A program made the translations under genes and the position numbers. The notes beneath the pieces were generated by a model, which saw only the letters and a program-made list of their open reading frames with translations, had not been told where the DNA came from and did no database searches. A DNA stretch of 15,154 bases. Origin: Desulfobacteraceae bacterium (lineage in GTDB: Bacteria > Desulfobacterota > DSM-4660 > Desulfatiglandales > B25-G16). Of the stretch, positions 14,404-15,154 are shown in pieces. How positions within the stretch are numbered: the first letter of the stretch is position 1; each line of letters begins with the position of its first letter. The DNA is taken from positions 1 to 15,154 of the forward strand of contig JAPVWE010000007.1 in the NCBI GenBank assembly GCA_028572035.1, given 5' to 3'.

Positions 14404-14452
14404 GTTCATTCACCTCCTTTGAGAGTTTCGGCTCATTCTCAATCGGTTCTTC

Positions 14453-14480
14453 TTTATGCTAAACAAAGCTCAGATTGCAA
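14453..14480 (-). promoter_or_regulatory. Possible promoter of the reductase operon
   Basis: On the minus strand TTGCAA (14480-14475) and CATAAA (14458-14453) are separated by 16 bases; each matches four of six consensus positions. The implied leader to the ATG at 14403 is about 45 bases. A weak match, typical of an activator-dependent promoter if it is real. Confidence 0.35.
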
Positions 14481-14525
14481 GCCATAGAGACTTCGATTAA
14501 TGCCTAAAACACTGCGGTTGGCCTC

Positions 14526-14555
14526 TTTTGTCGAAGGATCTAGATTTCGTCAAAG
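14526..14555. promoter_or_regulatory. Operator-like palindrome upstream of the reductase operon
   Basis: TTTTGTCGAA (14526-14535) and TTCGTCAAAG (14546-14555) are inverted arms matching at eight of ten positions, flanking the perfect palindrome ATCTAGAT (14538-14545). It lies about 45-75 bases upstream of the putative -35 box, where an activator might bind. It overlaps the end of a degenerate reading frame, so it could be fortuitous. Confidence 0.3.
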
Positions 14556-14778
14556 AAATGCAACACATCTTCGTAAATCCTCTTGGTCTTTTCCGACACC
14601 TCGATCGTTTCCAGGTAGTCAATAGCTAATTCGGCAATATTGGCTGGATCTTTGGATAACCTGTTCGACACGCCAACACTCTACTTTTCCGATCCCCTTT
14701 TGTAAAGACGAATTTGTCCCAACCTATTCTTTCATTTGTTGTCGTTATTGCACCCAATTTGCCAAAAGGGTCACCATC
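14540..14778 (-). pseudogene. Frameshifted gene remnant upstream of the reductase operon
   Basis: Two overlapping minus-strand frames look like one broken coding sequence. The upstream part, open from 14778, includes GAITTTNERIGWDKFVF and then KGDRKSRVLA. Near 14670-14680 the sensible reading shifts frame to SNRLSKDPANIAELAIDYLE followed by SEKTKRIYEDVLHFFDEI and a TAG at 14540-14542. The second part alone could be a 43-aa peptide from a GTG at 14671. The final segment is vaguely like the N-terminal core-binding helices of tyrosine recombinases (S.KT...Y...L..F), but this is a weak resemblance. The first segment is not recognised. No intact version is visible, so this is probably decaying DNA rather than a working gene. 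Confidence 0.4.
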
Positions 14779-15079
14779 TCATAATGAATGCCTTACATAG
14801 ATGGTCAAAAACTACCCGCCAGTGGTGAAATTACAACCTTCCAGGTCTTGAATAAGGGCAAAAATATCCCAACTTCCTGCACCACATTTTTGAGTGAAAG
14901 AGGTTGGAGTTGCTACGATAGGAATTGACTAGATCTGATTTTGGTGGATTTTTTGACAAGTACAATGCCGGGCATAGGTGCCGCGTGCGCCAAACTGCGC
15001 CAGGATCAATTTTTATGTTTAACTGGGGCCTGTCCTCATCATGTGACGTTCGCAATAATCCAGTTAATCAACAATCACT
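14779..15079. other. Region without a recognisable gene
   Basis: Open frames of 68-74 codons exist on both strands (minus strand to 14831, plus strand from 14941) but show no recognisable domain, no good ribosome sites and an odd Pro/Ser/Arg-rich or Cys-rich composition. A minus-strand piece reads HDEDRPQLN, faintly like a transposase core segment, but too short to call. I see no tRNA, CRISPR or clear promoter here. Confidence 0.4.
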
Positions 15080-15139
15080 ATGCACAAAACCTTCTGTGTA
15101 GTCCAATTTTTTTGGACTTTTTCAGAGTTCCCTGTGCAT
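15080..15139. repeat. Nested inverted repeats near the window end
   Basis: ATGCACA (15080-15086) and TGTGCAT (15133-15139) are perfect inverted arms enclosing a second perfect hairpin, AGTCCAA (15100-15106) with TTGGACT (15112-15118). The nested arrangement could be a transposon end, a MITE or a structured RNA. Nothing next to it identifies which. Confidence 0.5.
15100..15122 (+). terminator. Terminator-like hairpin on the plus strand
   Basis: A seven-pair perfect stem AGTCCAA/TTGGACT with a five-T loop is followed by five T residues (15118-15122). It has the shape of a plus-strand intrinsic terminator. No plus-strand gene ends just upstream, so it could terminate an unannotated small RNA or simply be the core of the surrounding inverted repeat. 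Confidence 0.4.
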
Positions 15140-15154
15140 TGGTTTAGTAGAATC

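Noticed and set aside
14781..14808. Promoter TTGACC-16-CATTAT on the minus strand
   Set aside because: It lies upstream of the degenerate frame, far from the operon; the weaker but closer pair at 14453-14480 is a better candidate.
14831..15147. Short frames on both strands as genes
   Set aside because: No recognisable domain, no ribosome site, and odd composition; the faint transposase-like HDEDRPQLN is too short to count.
1..15154. CRISPR array, tRNA or rRNA genes
   Set aside because: No regularly spaced repeats, tRNA-like cloverleaf or rRNA signature was seen on either strand.

Overview
The window carries a bacterial chromosome segment that looks like Desulfobacterota (Deltaproteobacteria-type) or a close relative. 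The grounds are family-level: a rpsF-rpsR-rplI-dnaB ribosomal/replication block followed by a long-form HflX, a Tat-exported ApbE, a two-PDZ DegP-type protease, and an oxygen-sensitive benzoyl-CoA-reductase-like operon that points to an anaerobe. Base composition by eye is moderately AT-rich with pyrimidine/purine-skewed intergenic hairpins. Assignment below phylum is not possible from this sequence alone.

Layout. (1) Bases 1-2314, plus strand: a short remnant that resembles the start of an HD-domain gene, then ribF (FMN/FAD synthesis) translationally coupled to a UPF0104/flippase-like membrane protein, closed by a small terminator-like hairpin that belongs to a 30-base repeat. (2) 2315-3946, plus strand: two adjacent small hairpins, an unrecognised ~107-aa protein, and a Tat-exported ApbE flavin transferase whose end overlaps hflX tail-to-tail. 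(3) 3936-8484, minus strand: a core block transcribed rpsF, rpsR, (gap with terminator), rplI, dnaB, (MITE-like inverted repeat), hflX. The rpsF promoter is visible. HflX appears to continue 61 codons upstream of its first conventional start, to an apparent ATA start. (4) 8512-10077, minus strand: a DegP/HtrA protease with a textbook promoter and ribosome binding site. (5) 10083-10191: a REP-like GC-rich hairpin and the second copy of the 30-base repeat. (6) 10199-14403, minus strand: a four-gene operon encoding a BcrB/BzdO-like subunit, a BcrC/BzdN-like subunit and two different BcrA/BcrD-type ATPases. (7) 14404-15154: no intact gene; a probable promoter, a palindrome, a frameshifted gene remnant and nested inverted repeats.

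How the genes fit together. ribF makes FMN/FAD, and ApbE uses FAD to attach FMN covalently to exported proteins, so region 1-2 has a flavin flavour. The core block is ordinary housekeeping (30S/50S proteins, replicative helicase, ribosome-splitting GTPase) plus envelope protein quality control. The most distinctive content is the four-gene reductase operon. Two non-identical activator ATPases next to two catalytic-type subunits is the hallmark of class I (ATP-dependent) benzoyl-CoA reductases rather than of 2-hydroxyacyl-CoA dehydratases, which use one activator. No ligase, ferredoxin or beta-oxidation gene is visible beside it, and it is flanked by degraded sequence and repeats, so it may be an acquired island whose substrate is unknown. 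I see no CRISPR array, tRNA, rRNA or intact mobile element.
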